Under the pieces are notes generated by a model that saw only the letters and a list, made by a program, of their open reading frames with translations, searched no databases and was not told the DNA's origin. The translations under genes and the position numbers were made by a program. DNA of 64,000 nt from Modestobacter sp. VKM Ac-2986 (GTDB taxonomy: Bacteria; Actinomycetota; Actinomycetes; Mycobacteriales; Geodermatophilaceae): positions 62,001 to 126,000 of the forward strand of contig NZ_JAPVBH010000004.1 of assembly GCF_026967795.1 (NCBI RefSeq), in the 5' to 3' direction. This document shows, piece by piece, positions 1-9,522 of the stretch (its first letter is position 1; each line of letters starts with the position of its first letter).

Positions 1-1541
1 TCCACCACCCGGTCGACGGTCTTGGGGTCGTCGAGGTCGCGGCGGGTGGCGACGTCGGGCAGCAGCAGGTGGTGCTCGACCATCGCCGCCAGCGTCGCGA
101 CGTCGGCGGGGCTGAACCCCATCCGGGCGGCCATCTCGGCGACGACGACCATGCCGACGTCGGTGTGGTCGCCGGGCCAGCCCTTGCCGATGTCGTGCAG
201 CAGCGCGCCGACCAGCAGCAGGTCGGGCCGGTCGACGTCCCGGGTGAGCTCGGAGGCCGCGGCGGCGGCCTCGACGAGGTGGCGGTCGACGGTGAACCGG
301 TGCCAGGGGTGGCGCTGCGGCAGCGACCGCACCCGGTCCCACTCCGGCAGCATCCGGACCAGCAGCCCCTCCTGGTCCAGCTGCTCCAGCACCGGGACGG
401 CGCTGCGCCCGCTGGCCAGCAGGCGCAGGAACGACCAGCGCACCTCCGGCGGCCAGGGCTCGGGCAGCGGCGGGGCGTGCACGGCCAGCACCTTGAGCGT
501 GTACGGCGACAGCAGCAGGTCCGCCCGGGCCGCGGCGGCGGCGCCGCGCAGGACCAGGCCGGGGTCGGCCGCCGGCCGGGCGTCGCGGGCCAGCACGACC
601 TCGTCGCCCTGGCGGACCAGCCCCTCGGCCAGCGGCTCGCGGCGCACCCGGCGGTAGCGGGCGCGGGGGCGGCGCACCAGGGCGGTGTCGACCCGGCGCC
701 AGGTCTCGTCGGCGACGAAGGCCAGCCGCCGTCCGGCCAGGCTGACCCGGCGCAGCAGCAGGTCGTCGTCGGGGACGCCGTCGGTGACCAGGCCCAGCGC
801 GCGGGCCACCGGCGCCTGCTCCTGGCGCACCAGCGCGTCGTTGGCCCGGCCGGTGCTCGCGCGCAGGGCGTCGCGGACGTCGAGCAGGAACGCGTAGGCC
901 TCCCCCGCGTCGGCCGGCGCCTCGTCGGCCAGCTGGGCGGCGGCCAGCGCCCGCAGCACCTGCCCCTCGCGGAGCCCGCCGTAGGCCTCCTTGAGGTCCG
1001 GCTCGAGCAGGAAGCCCAGCTCGCCGACCTGTCGGCCGCGGGCCCGGCGGAGGTCGCGCAGCTGGGGCAGCAGCCGGCCGGCGTGCTGCCGCCAGGACGC
1101 GAGGGTGGCGGTGCGCAGCCCCGCGGTGACCGCCGGGTCGCCGGCCAGGTGCCGGGCGTCGAGCAGACCGAGCCCGGCCTTGACGTCCTCGGCGGCCACC
1201 GAGACCGCCTCGGACACGGTCCGCACCGAGTGGTCCAGGCGCAGCCCGGCGTCCCAGACGGGGTACCAGAGCGCGTCGGCGAGCGCGGCGACCTCGGGCC
1301 GACCGTCGTGCACCAGCACCAGGTCCAGGTCGCCGTGCGGCGGCAGCTCCCGGCGGCCGAGGCTGCCCACGGCCACCAGGGCGACGCCGGTCGAGGCCGG
1401 CTCGCCCGACGGGCCGCCGCGCCGTCGGTCGGGGCGCGGGGTGCCGGCGAGGGCCTCGGCCAGCAGGCCGGCGAGCCAGTCGTCGACCACCCGGACCCGC
1501 TCGACGCGGGGCAGGGCGGGCAGGGCTGCGGTGTCGAGCAC
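1..1541 (-). CDS. glnD: [Protein-PII] uridylyl/adenylyltransferase GlnD, partial (C-terminus off left edge)
   Basis: Nitrogen-status sensor enzyme that modifies and demodifies the PII protein encoded next door. About 513 N-terminal residues are visible. A nucleotidyltransferase motif (GSLGRRELPPHGDLDLVL) lies near residues 59-76 and an HD-domain motif (LLHDIGKGWPGDHTDVG) near 455-470. The C-terminal ACT domains lie beyond the window. I chose the GTG at 1541 because GGAAGG lies 5 bases upstream; a GTG at 1547 is in frame but overlaps that site. It is last in the order amtB-glnK-glnD, the usual actinobacterial arrangement. In actinobacteria this enzyme typically adenylylates GlnK at Tyr51 (family knowledge). 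Confidence 0.95.
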   Translation of the reverse strand, partial: MLDTAALPALPRVERVRVVDDWLAGLLAEALAGTPRPDRRRGGPSGEPASTGVALVAVGSLGRRELPPHGDLDLVLVHDGRPEVAALADALWYPVWDAGLRLDHSVRTVSEAVSVAAEDVKAGLGLLDARHLAGDPAVTAGLRTATLASWRQHAGRLLPQLRDLRRARGRQVGELGFLLEPDLKEAYGGLREGQVLRALAAAQLADEAPADAGEAYAFLLDVRDALRASTGRANDALVRQEQAPVARALGLVTDGVPDDDLLLRRVSLAGRRLAFVADETWRRVDTALVRRPRARYRRVRREPLAEGLVRQGDEVVLARDARPAADPGLVLRGAAAAARADLLLSPYTLKVLAVHAPPLPEPWPPEVRWSFLRLLASGRSAVPVLEQLDQEGLLVRMLPEWDRVRSLPQRHPWHRFTVDRHLVEAAAAASELTRDVDRPDLLLVGALLHDIGKGWPGDHTDVGMVVVAEMAARMGFSPADVATLAAMVEHHLLLPDVATRRDLDDPKTVDRVV

Positions 1542-1627
1542 GGGCACCTTCCGGGAGTCCGACGGCGGAACGGCGTCGGCCGGGGCGGCGGGTCTCCCCC
1601 ACCACCCCGGCCGACGTCAGGTCACCG

Positions 1628-1645
1628 CGCGCGCTCGAGCGCGCG
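1628..1645. terminator. 18-bp perfect palindrome between glnK and glnD
   Basis: CGCGCGCTCGAGCGCGCG is a perfect palindrome about 20 bases past the glnK stop. It could end or attenuate the amtB-glnK transcript ahead of glnD. It has no T-run, as is usual for hairpin terminators in high-GC actinobacteria. GlnD could still be reached by read-through. Confidence 0.45.
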
Positions 1646-1665
1646 GGGCGTCACGGCGCTGCGCC

Positions 1666-3341
<1,676 letters not shown>

Positions 3342-3476
3342 GGCAACCTCCTGAGGGTGTCGTCGGCCAGGGGCCGCAAGCGGGGACCCGAGGGACCTCG
3401 GGGGACGAACGCCGCCCCGGGGGGCGGTTCCAGGAAGACGGTGCCGACACCGTGTTTCCGGGGACGGCGTCGACGT

Positions 3477-3492
3477 GTTTCGCGACCGTGAA
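3477..3492 (-). promoter_or_regulatory. Candidate GlnR box upstream of amtB
   Basis: Read toward amtB the site is TTCAC-N6-GAAAC, one base from the actinobacterial GlnR element GTNAC-N6-GAAAC. A second GAAAC (plus-strand GTTTC at 3454-3458) lies 23 bases nearer amtB but lacks a good GTNAC partner. GlnR control of amtB-glnK-glnD is well established in Streptomyces and mycobacteria, so the placement is expected. No binding is shown here. Confidence 0.55.
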
Positions 3493-3608
3493 CTCGCGGT
3501 CGCGTGTCGGTCTCGTGTGTTCCAGTCGTGTTGCCGACGCCCCTCACACCCCCGTGCGCACGGCCCGTCGTGGGCCGGGTCACGTCACCGCCCGTTCACC
3601 GGGCCTTC

Positions 3609-3642
3609 TTGCCAGGCATGTGCAGTTGCCAATGCTGTGCAA
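3609..3642 (+). promoter_or_regulatory. Two tandem Nur-like (Fur-family) dyads upstream of cbiM
   Basis: TTGC-N9-GCAG at 3609-3625 is followed directly by TTGC-N9-GCAA at 3626-3642. The two 17-base units match at 12 positions. TTGC-N9-GCAA is the spacing of the Streptomyces nickel-uptake regulator box (TTGCAA-N5-TTGCAA). The pair lies 60-95 bases before cbiM, suitable for repressing a nickel uptake operon. Confidence 0.5.
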
Positions 3643-3703
3643 TAAGGTCGCCCCGAGCGTTGCGGGCCCAGCTCCTGCAGCCACCCAGGTCCGGAGGTCC
3701 CGC

Positions 3704-4459
3704 GTGCACGTCCCCGATGGCTACCTCGACGCCGCCACCACCGCCGGCACCGCGGCCGTCGCCGCCGCCGGCGTGGCCCTCGCGCTGCGCGGCGCCCGCC
3801 GTGAGCTCGACGAGCGCACCGCCCCGATGGCCGGCCTCACCGCCGCCTTCGTCTTCGCGGTCCAGATGATGAACTTCCCGGTCGCCTACGGCACCAGCGG
3901 CCACCTGATCGGCGGGGCGCTGACCGCGGTCCTGGTCGGCCCGTGGACGGCGGCGCTGTGCATGACCGTCGTCCTGATGGTCCAGGCGCTGGTCTTCGCC
4001 GACGGCGGGCTGACCGCGCTGGGCACCAACGTGGGCCTCATGGGCCTGGTCGCCGTCGGGGTCGGCTACGGCGCGTTCCGGCTGCTGCGTGCGCTGCTCC
4101 CGGCCACCCGGACCGGGCTGCTGGCCGCCGCCGGCGTCGGCGCCTTCCTCTCCGTGCCGGCCGCCGCGCTGGTCTTCGTCGGCCTGTTCGGCCTCGGCGG
4201 CGTCGCCGACGTGTCGGTGGCCTCGGTCGCCGCCGCGATGGGCGGGGTGCACCTGCTCATCGGTCTCGGCGAGGCCGCCATCAGCGTGGCCGTCCTCGGT
4301 GCGGTGCTCGCCGTGCGCCCGGACCTGGTCCGCGGCGCCCGCCACCTGCAGCGGGCCACGGCGCTCGCGCCCCGACCCGAGTCCGCGGGCCGTCCGGTCG
4401 CCCCGAACACCGTGGCCCCGGTCAGCGCGCCCACCAGCGCTCCGGTCGACGCCCGATGA
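3704..4459 (+). CDS. cbiM: Energy-coupling-factor Ni/Co transporter substrate-binding membrane subunit CbiM/NikM
   Basis: Integral-membrane S component that captures Ni2+ or Co2+. The GTG at 3704 gives the N-terminus MHVPDGY. CbiM-type proteins use the free N-terminus and His2 to bind metal, so this fixes the start; GGAGGT lies 5 bases upstream. The protein has 251 residues and several hydrophobic helices, with conserved MNFPVAYGTSGHLIGG and an NVGLMG segment. It begins a four-gene operon with the PDGLE protein, CbiQ and CbiO. The upstream Nur-like dyads favour nickel over cobalt, though sequence alone cannot settle the metal. Confidence 0.93.
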   Translation: MHVPDGYLDAATTAGTAAVAAAGVALALRGARRELDERTAPMAGLTAAFVFAVQMMNFPVAYGTSGHLIGGALTAVLVGPWTAALCMTVVLMVQALVFADGGLTALGTNVGLMGLVAVGVGYGAFRLLRALLPATRTGLLAAAGVGAFLSVPAAALVFVGLFGLGGVADVSVASVAAAMGGVHLLIGLGEAAISVAVLGAVLAVRPDLVRGARHLQRATALAPRPESAGRPVAPNTVAPVSAPTSAPVDAR

Positions 4460-4785
4460 CCCGCACCCGCACGTTCGTGCTGATCGGGGTGGTCCTCGCC
4501 CTGCTGATCGCCGGGGTCGGCTCGTACTACGCCAGTTCCTCCCCCGACGGGCTCGAGGCGACCGCCGAGGAGCAGGGCTTCGGCGACACCGCGCGCGACA
4601 GCGCCGCCGCCGGCTCCCCGCTGGCCGACTACCAGGCCTCCGGCGTGGACGACGAGCGGCTGTCCGGCGGCCTGGCCGGGGTGACCGGTGTGCTCATGGT
4701 GCTGGTGCTGGCCGGCGGTCTCACCCTCGTGCTCCGGCGTCGGTCGACGGCAGAGCCCGCCGACACCACCACCGGGACGCACTGA
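4456..4785 (+). CDS. PDGLE-domain (CbiN-like) subunit of the Ni/Co transporter
   Basis: A 109-residue protein with a membrane helix at about 7-25, the family motif PDGLE at 30-34 facing outside, and a second helix near 75-95 before a polar tail. CbiN/NikN-type proteins assist metal loading of CbiM. The ATG overlaps the cbiM stop (ATGA), so it is translationally coupled. Some related transporters fuse this part to CbiM; here it is separate. Confidence 0.85.
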   Translation: MTRTRTFVLIGVVLALLIAGVGSYYASSSPDGLEATAEEQGFGDTARDSAAAGSPLADYQASGVDDERLSGGLAGVTGVLMVLVLAGGLTLVLRRRSTAEPADTTTGTH

Positions 4786-4786
4786 G

Positions 4787-5578
4787 GTGGGGGCCGGGCA
4801 CGGCACGGGCGGCGGTGGCATCTCGGCGATGTACGTCCCCGGGCACAGCCCGGTCCACCGCCTGGAGCCGCACACCAAGCTCGTCGCCGTCCTGGCCTTC
4901 GCCCTCGTGGTGGTGCTGACGCCGGTGCACGCCGGCTGGGCGCCGGCGGCCTACGTGGGGTTCCTGCTCCTGCTGCTCGGCGTCGCCGCCCTCGCCCGGA
5001 TCCGGCCCGGCCGGATCGTGCGGGGGCTGGTCGTCGAGGTGCCCTTCGTCCTCTTCGCCGCCCTGCTGCCCTTCGTCTCCCGCGGACCGCGCGTGGAGGT
5101 GCTGGGCCTGTCGCTGTCGGAGAACGGGCTGGCCGCCGGGGGCAGCATCCTGGCCAAGGCCACGCTGTCGGTGCTGGCCGCGACCCTGCTCGCCGCCACC
5201 ACCGACCCCCGGGCCCTGCTGCGCGGGCTGGACCGGCTGCGGCTGCCCTCGGTGCTGGTGCAGATCCTCACCTTCATGATCCGGTACGCCGACGTCGTCG
5301 GCGGCGAGCTGGCCCGGATGAAGGTCGCCCGGGAGTCCCGGGGCTTCCGGGCCCGTCGGGTCGGTGCGCTCAAGGTGCTCGGTCCGGCCGCCGGGTCGCT
5401 GTTCATCCGGTCCTACGAGCGCGGCGAGCGGGTGCACCTGGCGATGCTGTCCCGCGGCTACACCGGCCGGCTGCCCACCGGACCGGTCGCGGTGGTCGGC
5501 GGCCGGTCCTGGGCGGCCGCGCTGAGCCTCCCCCTGGCTGCGGGCGCGGTCCTGGCGGCGGGTTCACTGCTGGGGTGA
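4787..5578 (+). CDS. cbiQ: Energy-coupling-factor transporter transmembrane protein CbiQ
   Basis: The T component that couples ATP hydrolysis by CbiO to metal transport. It has 263 residues from the GTG at 4787, one base past the previous stop. The resulting MGAGHGTG start, followed by YVPGHSPVHRLEPHTKL, matches the usual CbiQ opening; an ATG at 4829 is a shorter alternative. Hydrophobic helices are followed by the coupling region with VARESRGFRARR and the second motif LSRGYTGRLP. It overlaps cbiO by four bases. Confidence 0.92.
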   Translation: MGAGHGTGGGGISAMYVPGHSPVHRLEPHTKLVAVLAFALVVVLTPVHAGWAPAAYVGFLLLLLGVAALARIRPGRIVRGLVVEVPFVLFAALLPFVSRGPRVEVLGLSLSENGLAAGGSILAKATLSVLAATLLAATTDPRALLRGLDRLRLPSVLVQILTFMIRYADVVGGELARMKVARESRGFRARRVGALKVLGPAAGSLFIRSYERGERVHLAMLSRGYTGRLPTGPVAVVGGRSWAAALSLPLAAGAVLAAGSLLG

Positions 5579-6324
5579 GCCCTCCCCCGCCGTCGCTGCT
5601 CGTCGACGACCTGGCGTTCGCCTACCCCGACGGCCACCAGGCGCTGTTCGGCGTCGACCTGCGGCTGGAGCCCGGTGAGCGGGTGGCGCTGCTGGGGCCC
5701 AACGGGGCGGGCAAGACCACGCTGGTGATGCACCTCAACGGCATCCTGCGCGGCGGGCGCGGCCGGGTGGAGGTCGCCGGCCTGCCGGTCGAGGACCGCA
5801 CCCTGCAGGAGGTCCGCCGCCGGGTGGGCATCGTGTTCCAGGACCCCGACGACCAGCTGTTCATGCCCACCGTCGGCGAGGACGTCGCCTTCGGCCCCCG
5901 CAACCTGGGCCTGCCCGAGCCCGAGGTGGCCCGCCGGGTCGCCGACGCGCTCGCCGCCGTCGACATGGCCGACGCGCACACCCGGCCGCCGCACCACCTG
6001 TCGTTCGGCCAGCGCCGCCGGGTCGCGGTGGCCACCGTGCTGTCGATGCAGCCGGAGGTGCTCGTGCTCGACGAGCCCAGCAGCAACCTCGACCCGGCCG
6101 GGCGCCGCGAGCTGGCCGAGGTCCTGGAGCAGCTGCCGGTGACGCTGCTGATGGTCACCCACGACCTGCCCTACGCCCTGCAGCTGTGCCCGCGCTCGGT
6201 CGTGCTGGACGGCGGGGTCGTCGTCGCCGACGGCGCGACCCGTGAGCTGCTCGCCGACCGGGAGCTGCTGGCCGCCCACCGGCTCGAGCTGCCCTTCGGG
6301 TTCGACCCCCGCACGGTCGGCTGA
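5575..6324 (+). CDS. cbiO: Energy-coupling-factor transporter ATPase CbiO
   Basis: A 249-residue ABC ATPase that powers the CbiMNQ module. Walker A is GPNGAGKTT (about residues 42-50), the Q-loop region is VFQDPDDQLF, the signature is LSFGQRRRVA, and Walker B is LVLDEPSSNLDP, followed by the switch histidine in VTHDLPYA. The GTG start sits in the overlapping GTGA with cbiQ. It is the last gene of the operon. Confidence 0.95.
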   Translation: MSPPPPSLLVDDLAFAYPDGHQALFGVDLRLEPGERVALLGPNGAGKTTLVMHLNGILRGGRGRVEVAGLPVEDRTLQEVRRRVGIVFQDPDDQLFMPTVGEDVAFGPRNLGLPEPEVARRVADALAAVDMADAHTRPPHHLSFGQRRRVAVATVLSMQPEVLVLDEPSSNLDPAGRRELAEVLEQLPVTLLMVTHDLPYALQLCPRSVVLDGGVVVADGATRELLADRELLAAHRLELPFGFDPRTVG

Positions 6325-6459
6325 GGGGCCCCGGCCCACCGCCGGGCGGGTCGGTGTCGGCGGCCACGTTGCCCCGAGCGCACCCGCCGGGTACCACTGC
6401 AGAGCGCCGCGACCGCGGCGCACCGGACGAACAGGACGAACAGGACGGCAGGCGACACC

Positions 6460-8262
6460 GTGGTCGAGCAGGACCCGTCGGACGACGGGGGCACCGGGCT
6501 CCCCGTGCCGGACTGGGCGCGGGTCTTCCACGCCGCTCCGGCCCCGTTCCTGCTGCTCACCCCGGACCTGGTCATCGTCTCGGCCAACGAGGCGCGGCTG
6601 ACCGCCACGGCGACCACCCTCGCCGACACGGTCGGGCGGCACCTGTTCGACGTCTTCCCGCCCAACCCCGACGACCCGGCCGCCGACGGGATCGCCAACC
6701 TGGGCGCCTCCCTGGCCCTGGCCCGGGACACCGGCCGGCCGGTCACGATGCCCATCCAGAAGTACGACATCCCGATGCCCGACGGCACCTACGAGGAGCG
6801 CTTCTGGGCGCCGCGCAACGTGCCGATCACCGACGCCGAGGGCCGGGTCGTGCTGCTGCTGCACCGCTCGGACGACGTCACCGACTACGTCACGGCCCGC
6901 GACGAGGCCCAGCAGGAGGCCGCCCGGGGGCAGGACCGGGTCGAGCAGGTGGAGTCCGACCTCTACGCCCGCACCCGCGAGCTGGAGCAGGCCAACCTGG
7001 ACCTGCGGGCCAGCGTCGAGCGGGAGCAGCGGACCGCCCGCGCCCTGGCCGGCCTGGCGACCACGGTCTCCGCGCTGGCCGCCGCCGAGAGCGTCCCGGA
7101 GCTGCTGGAGCTGCTGTTCGCCCACGGCCGCGAGGCGCTGCACGCCGACACCGCGGCGGTGGCCCTGCTGGTGCCCGGCAGCGGGGACCTGCGGCTGGCC
7201 CAGGACGGCGACACCGGCCTGCACACCGGCGTCCTGCCGGCCGGGTCCCCGCTGCCGATGGCGGTCGCCGCCACCGGCCGCCGGGTGCTGACGGCCGACG
7301 CGGTCGGCACCGGGACGGCGGCCCCCCTCCCCGGCGTGCGCGCCTGGGCGGCGCTGCCGCTGCGGGCCGGCGGGCGGCTGCTCGGCTCGTGGACGGTCGG
7401 CTGGGCCGCCCCCCGGCCGATGGACGACGACGACGTCCAGGTGCTGGAGGCCTACGCGGCCCAGTGCGCCCAGGCCGTCGACCGGGTCACCCGGCTGGAG
7501 GACGAGCGACGCCGCGCCAGCGCCACCCGCAGCCTCGCGGAGAGCCTGCAGCGGTCGCTGCTGACCGATCCGCCGCAACCGGACCACCTGACCATCGCGG
7601 TGCGCTACCGGCCCGCCGCCCAGGAGGCCCAGGTCGGCGGCGACTGGTACGACGCCTTCGTCTCCCGCGACGGCGCCACGACCCTGGTGGTCGGGGACGT
7701 GACCGGGCACGACCGCACCGCCGCGGCGGGGATGGCACAGCTGCGCAACCTGCTGCGCGGCATCGCCCACGCCATCGACGGCCGACCGGCCGGCGTGCTG
7801 GGCGCCCTCGACCGCGCGGTGCACGACCTGCAGATCCCCACCCTGGCCACCGCGGTGCTGGCCCGGGTCGAGCAGGACCCGGTCCAGGCGACCAACGGGG
7901 AGCGGTCGCTGCGCTGGTCCAACGCCGGGCACCCACCGCCGCTGCTGGTGCCGGCCGCCGGCTCGCCGCTGCTGCTCGAGCGGCCGCGGAACCTGCTGCT
8001 GGGCGTCGACCCCGACGCCCGGCGCACCGACCACGTGCTGCCGCTGTTCCCCGGTGACACGCTCGTGCTGTACACCGACGGCCTCGTCGAGCGCCGCGAC
8101 TCCGACCTCGACGAGGGGCTGGGCCGGCTCGTCGCCGCCGCCACCGAACTGGCCGGCGCGCCCGTCGACGTCCTCGCCGACGAGCTGCTGCGCCGGCTCG
8201 CGCCCGAGGCGGACGACGACGTCGCCCTGCTCGTCCTGCGGGTCGCCCCGCAGGACGGCTGA
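6460..8262 (+). CDS. PAS-GAF-SpoIIE/PP2C serine phosphatase
   Basis: A 600-residue signalling phosphatase of the RsbU/SpoIIE type, expected to dephosphorylate an anti-sigma-factor antagonist and so control a stress sigma factor. Order: PAS-like domain about residues 20-140 (FLLLTPDLVIVSANEA), a coiled linker about 145-190, a GAF domain about 195-345, and the PP2C domain from about 350. Metal-binding acidic motifs are intact: GGDWYDAFV, VGDVTGHD, YTDGLVERRD and DDDVALLVL. It is cytoplasmic, with no membrane helix, and has no kinase or antagonist gene beside it, so its partner is unknown. The 135 bases upstream hold only a short AACAGGACG direct repeat. Confidence 0.92.
   Translation: MVEQDPSDDGGTGLPVPDWARVFHAAPAPFLLLTPDLVIVSANEARLTATATTLADTVGRHLFDVFPPNPDDPAADGIANLGASLALARDTGRPVTMPIQKYDIPMPDGTYEERFWAPRNVPITDAEGRVVLLLHRSDDVTDYVTARDEAQQEAARGQDRVEQVESDLYARTRELEQANLDLRASVEREQRTARALAGLATTVSALAAAESVPELLELLFAHGREALHADTAAVALLVPGSGDLRLAQDGDTGLHTGVLPAGSPLPMAVAATGRRVLTADAVGTGTAAPLPGVRAWAALPLRAGGRLLGSWTVGWAAPRPMDDDDVQVLEAYAAQCAQAVDRVTRLEDERRRASATRSLAESLQRSLLTDPPQPDHLTIAVRYRPAAQEAQVGGDWYDAFVSRDGATTLVVGDVTGHDRTAAAGMAQLRNLLRGIAHAIDGRPAGVLGALDRAVHDLQIPTLATAVLARVEQDPVQATNGERSLRWSNAGHPPPLLVPAAGSPLLLERPRNLLLGVDPDARRTDHVLPLFPGDTLVLYTDGLVERRDSDLDEGLGRLVAAATELAGAPVDVLADELLRRLAPEADDDVALLVLRVAPQDG
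8235..8254. terminator. Hairpin at the 3' end of the SpoIIE phosphatase gene
   Basis: CCTGCGGG-TCGC-CCCGCAGG forms an 8-bp stem overlapping the last codons of the phosphatase gene. A second, weaker GGTCCCC/GGGGATCC hairpin follows at 8263-8281. The convergent ftsY stop is at 8285. Confidence 0.4.
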
Positions 8263-8284
8263 GGTCCCCCTACGGGGATCCGGG

Positions 8285-9484
8285 TCAGACGTTCCCGACG
8301 AGCGCCTCGGCGAAGGCCTCGGGCTCGAAGGGCGCCAGGTCGTCGGGGCCCTCGCCCAGGCCGACCAGCTTCACCGGGATGCCCAGCTCGCGCTGCACCG
8401 CGACGACGATGCCCCCCTTGGCGGTGCCGTCGAGCTTGGTGAGCACCACACCGGTCACGGTGACGGCCTCGGTGAACACCCGGGCCTGCACCACGCCGTT
8501 CTGGCCCGTGGTGGCGTCGAGGACCAGCAGCACCTCGTCGACCGGACCGAGCTTCTCCACGACCCGCTTGACCTTGCCCAGCTCGTCCATCAGCCCGGAC
8601 TTGGTGTGCAGCCGGCCGGCGGTGTCGACGAGCACCGTGTCGACCCCGGCGTCGATGCCGGTGCGCACCGCCTCGTAGGCGACCGACGCCGGGTCGCCGC
8701 CCTCGCGGCCGCGCACGGTGAGCACGCCGACCCGCTCGCCCCAGGTCTCCAGCTGGTCGGCGGCCGCGGCGCGGAAGGTGTCGGCGGCACCGAGGACGAC
8801 GCTGCGGCCGTCACCGACCAGCGCGCGGGCGATCTTGCCGACCGTCGTGGTCTTGCCGGCGCCGTTGACCCCGACGACCAGGACGACGGCGGGGCGGTCG
8901 AGCTGCTCGGTGGCCAGCGTGCGGTCCAGGTCCGGGCCCAGGACGGCGGTGAGCTCGCGCACGACCAGGTCGCGCAGCTGGGTGCCCGAGGCGGTGGCCA
9001 GCACCAGGGTCTGCGTGCGCAGCCGCTGCACGATCTCGGTGGTGGCGGCCAGGCCGACGTCGGCGGCCAGCAGGGTCTCCTCGACCTCCTCCCAGTCGTC
9101 CTCGGTCAGCTTCTCCCGGGACAGCACGGTGAGCAGGCCACGGCCCAGCGAGGACTGCGAGCGGGCCAGCCGGGAGCGCAGCCGCACCAGCCGGCCGGCC
9201 GAGGGCGGCGGGGTGTCGAAGACCAGACCGGGCTCGGGCTGGGCCGGCGGCAGGTCGACCGTCGGGGCCGGCGCCTCGGCCAGCGAGGTCGGGTCCACCG
9301 CGGTCGCACCGGCCTGGGCGGCCGGGTCGGCGGTCGTGACCGGGGGCCGGGGACGGGTCAGCGTGGTGCCCGCCGCAGCGTCGGTGTCGAGCCGGGTGGT
9401 GCGCCGGCCGCGGCCGACGAGCAGGCTCGCCCCCAGCACGAGGGCGACGACGAGGATCGCGACAGCGATCAGCACGAACTCCAT
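8285..9484 (-). CDS. ftsY: Signal recognition particle receptor FtsY
   Basis: GTPase that docks SRP-ribosome complexes at the membrane. It has 399 residues: an N-terminal membrane helix (FVLIAVAILVVALVLGASLL), a proline/alanine-rich linker to about residue 95, then the NG domain. G1 is GVNGAGKTTT near 205-214; DTAGRLHTK and TKLDGTAKGG are also present. The ATG at 9484 has GGAG nine bases upstream and is preferred over the GTG at 9490. In many actinobacteria ftsY sits beside smc; here two phosphoesterase genes lie between them. Confidence 0.96.
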   Translation of the reverse strand: MEFVLIAVAILVVALVLGASLLVGRGRRTTRLDTDAAAGTTLTRPRPPVTTADPAAQAGATAVDPTSLAEAPAPTVDLPPAQPEPGLVFDTPPPSAGRLVRLRSRLARSQSSLGRGLLTVLSREKLTEDDWEEVEETLLAADVGLAATTEIVQRLRTQTLVLATASGTQLRDLVVRELTAVLGPDLDRTLATEQLDRPAVVLVVGVNGAGKTTTVGKIARALVGDGRSVVLGAADTFRAAAADQLETWGERVGVLTVRGREGGDPASVAYEAVRTGIDAGVDTVLVDTAGRLHTKSGLMDELGKVKRVVEKLGPVDEVLLVLDATTGQNGVVQARVFTEAVTVTGVVLTKLDGTAKGGIVVAVQRELGIPVKLVGLGEGPDDLAPFEPEAFAEALVGNV

Positions 9485-9522
9485 GACCACAGTCTCCCAG
9501 CATGATGGGGCAGGCTGTGTCC

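Larger units (their letters stand above)
3342..3703. other. Divergent intergenic region between amtB and cbiM
   Basis: A 362-base regulatory region with no credible coding sequence. The left half holds the amtB leader and a GlnR-like box with a repeated CGTGTTTC octamer at 3451-3458 and 3474-3481. The right half holds two tandem Nur-like dyads at 3609-3642. I recognised no cobalamin riboswitch. Confidence 0.7.

Noticed and set aside
3601-3703. Cobalamin riboswitch upstream of cbiM
   Set aside because: No B12-box-like sequence or long structured leader is recognisable; the Nur-like dyads explain the region better.
5458-8034. An 858-residue minus-strand open frame opposite cbiO and the phosphatase
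   Set aside because: Low-complexity Gly/Arg/Gln shadow of two well-supported plus-strand genes.
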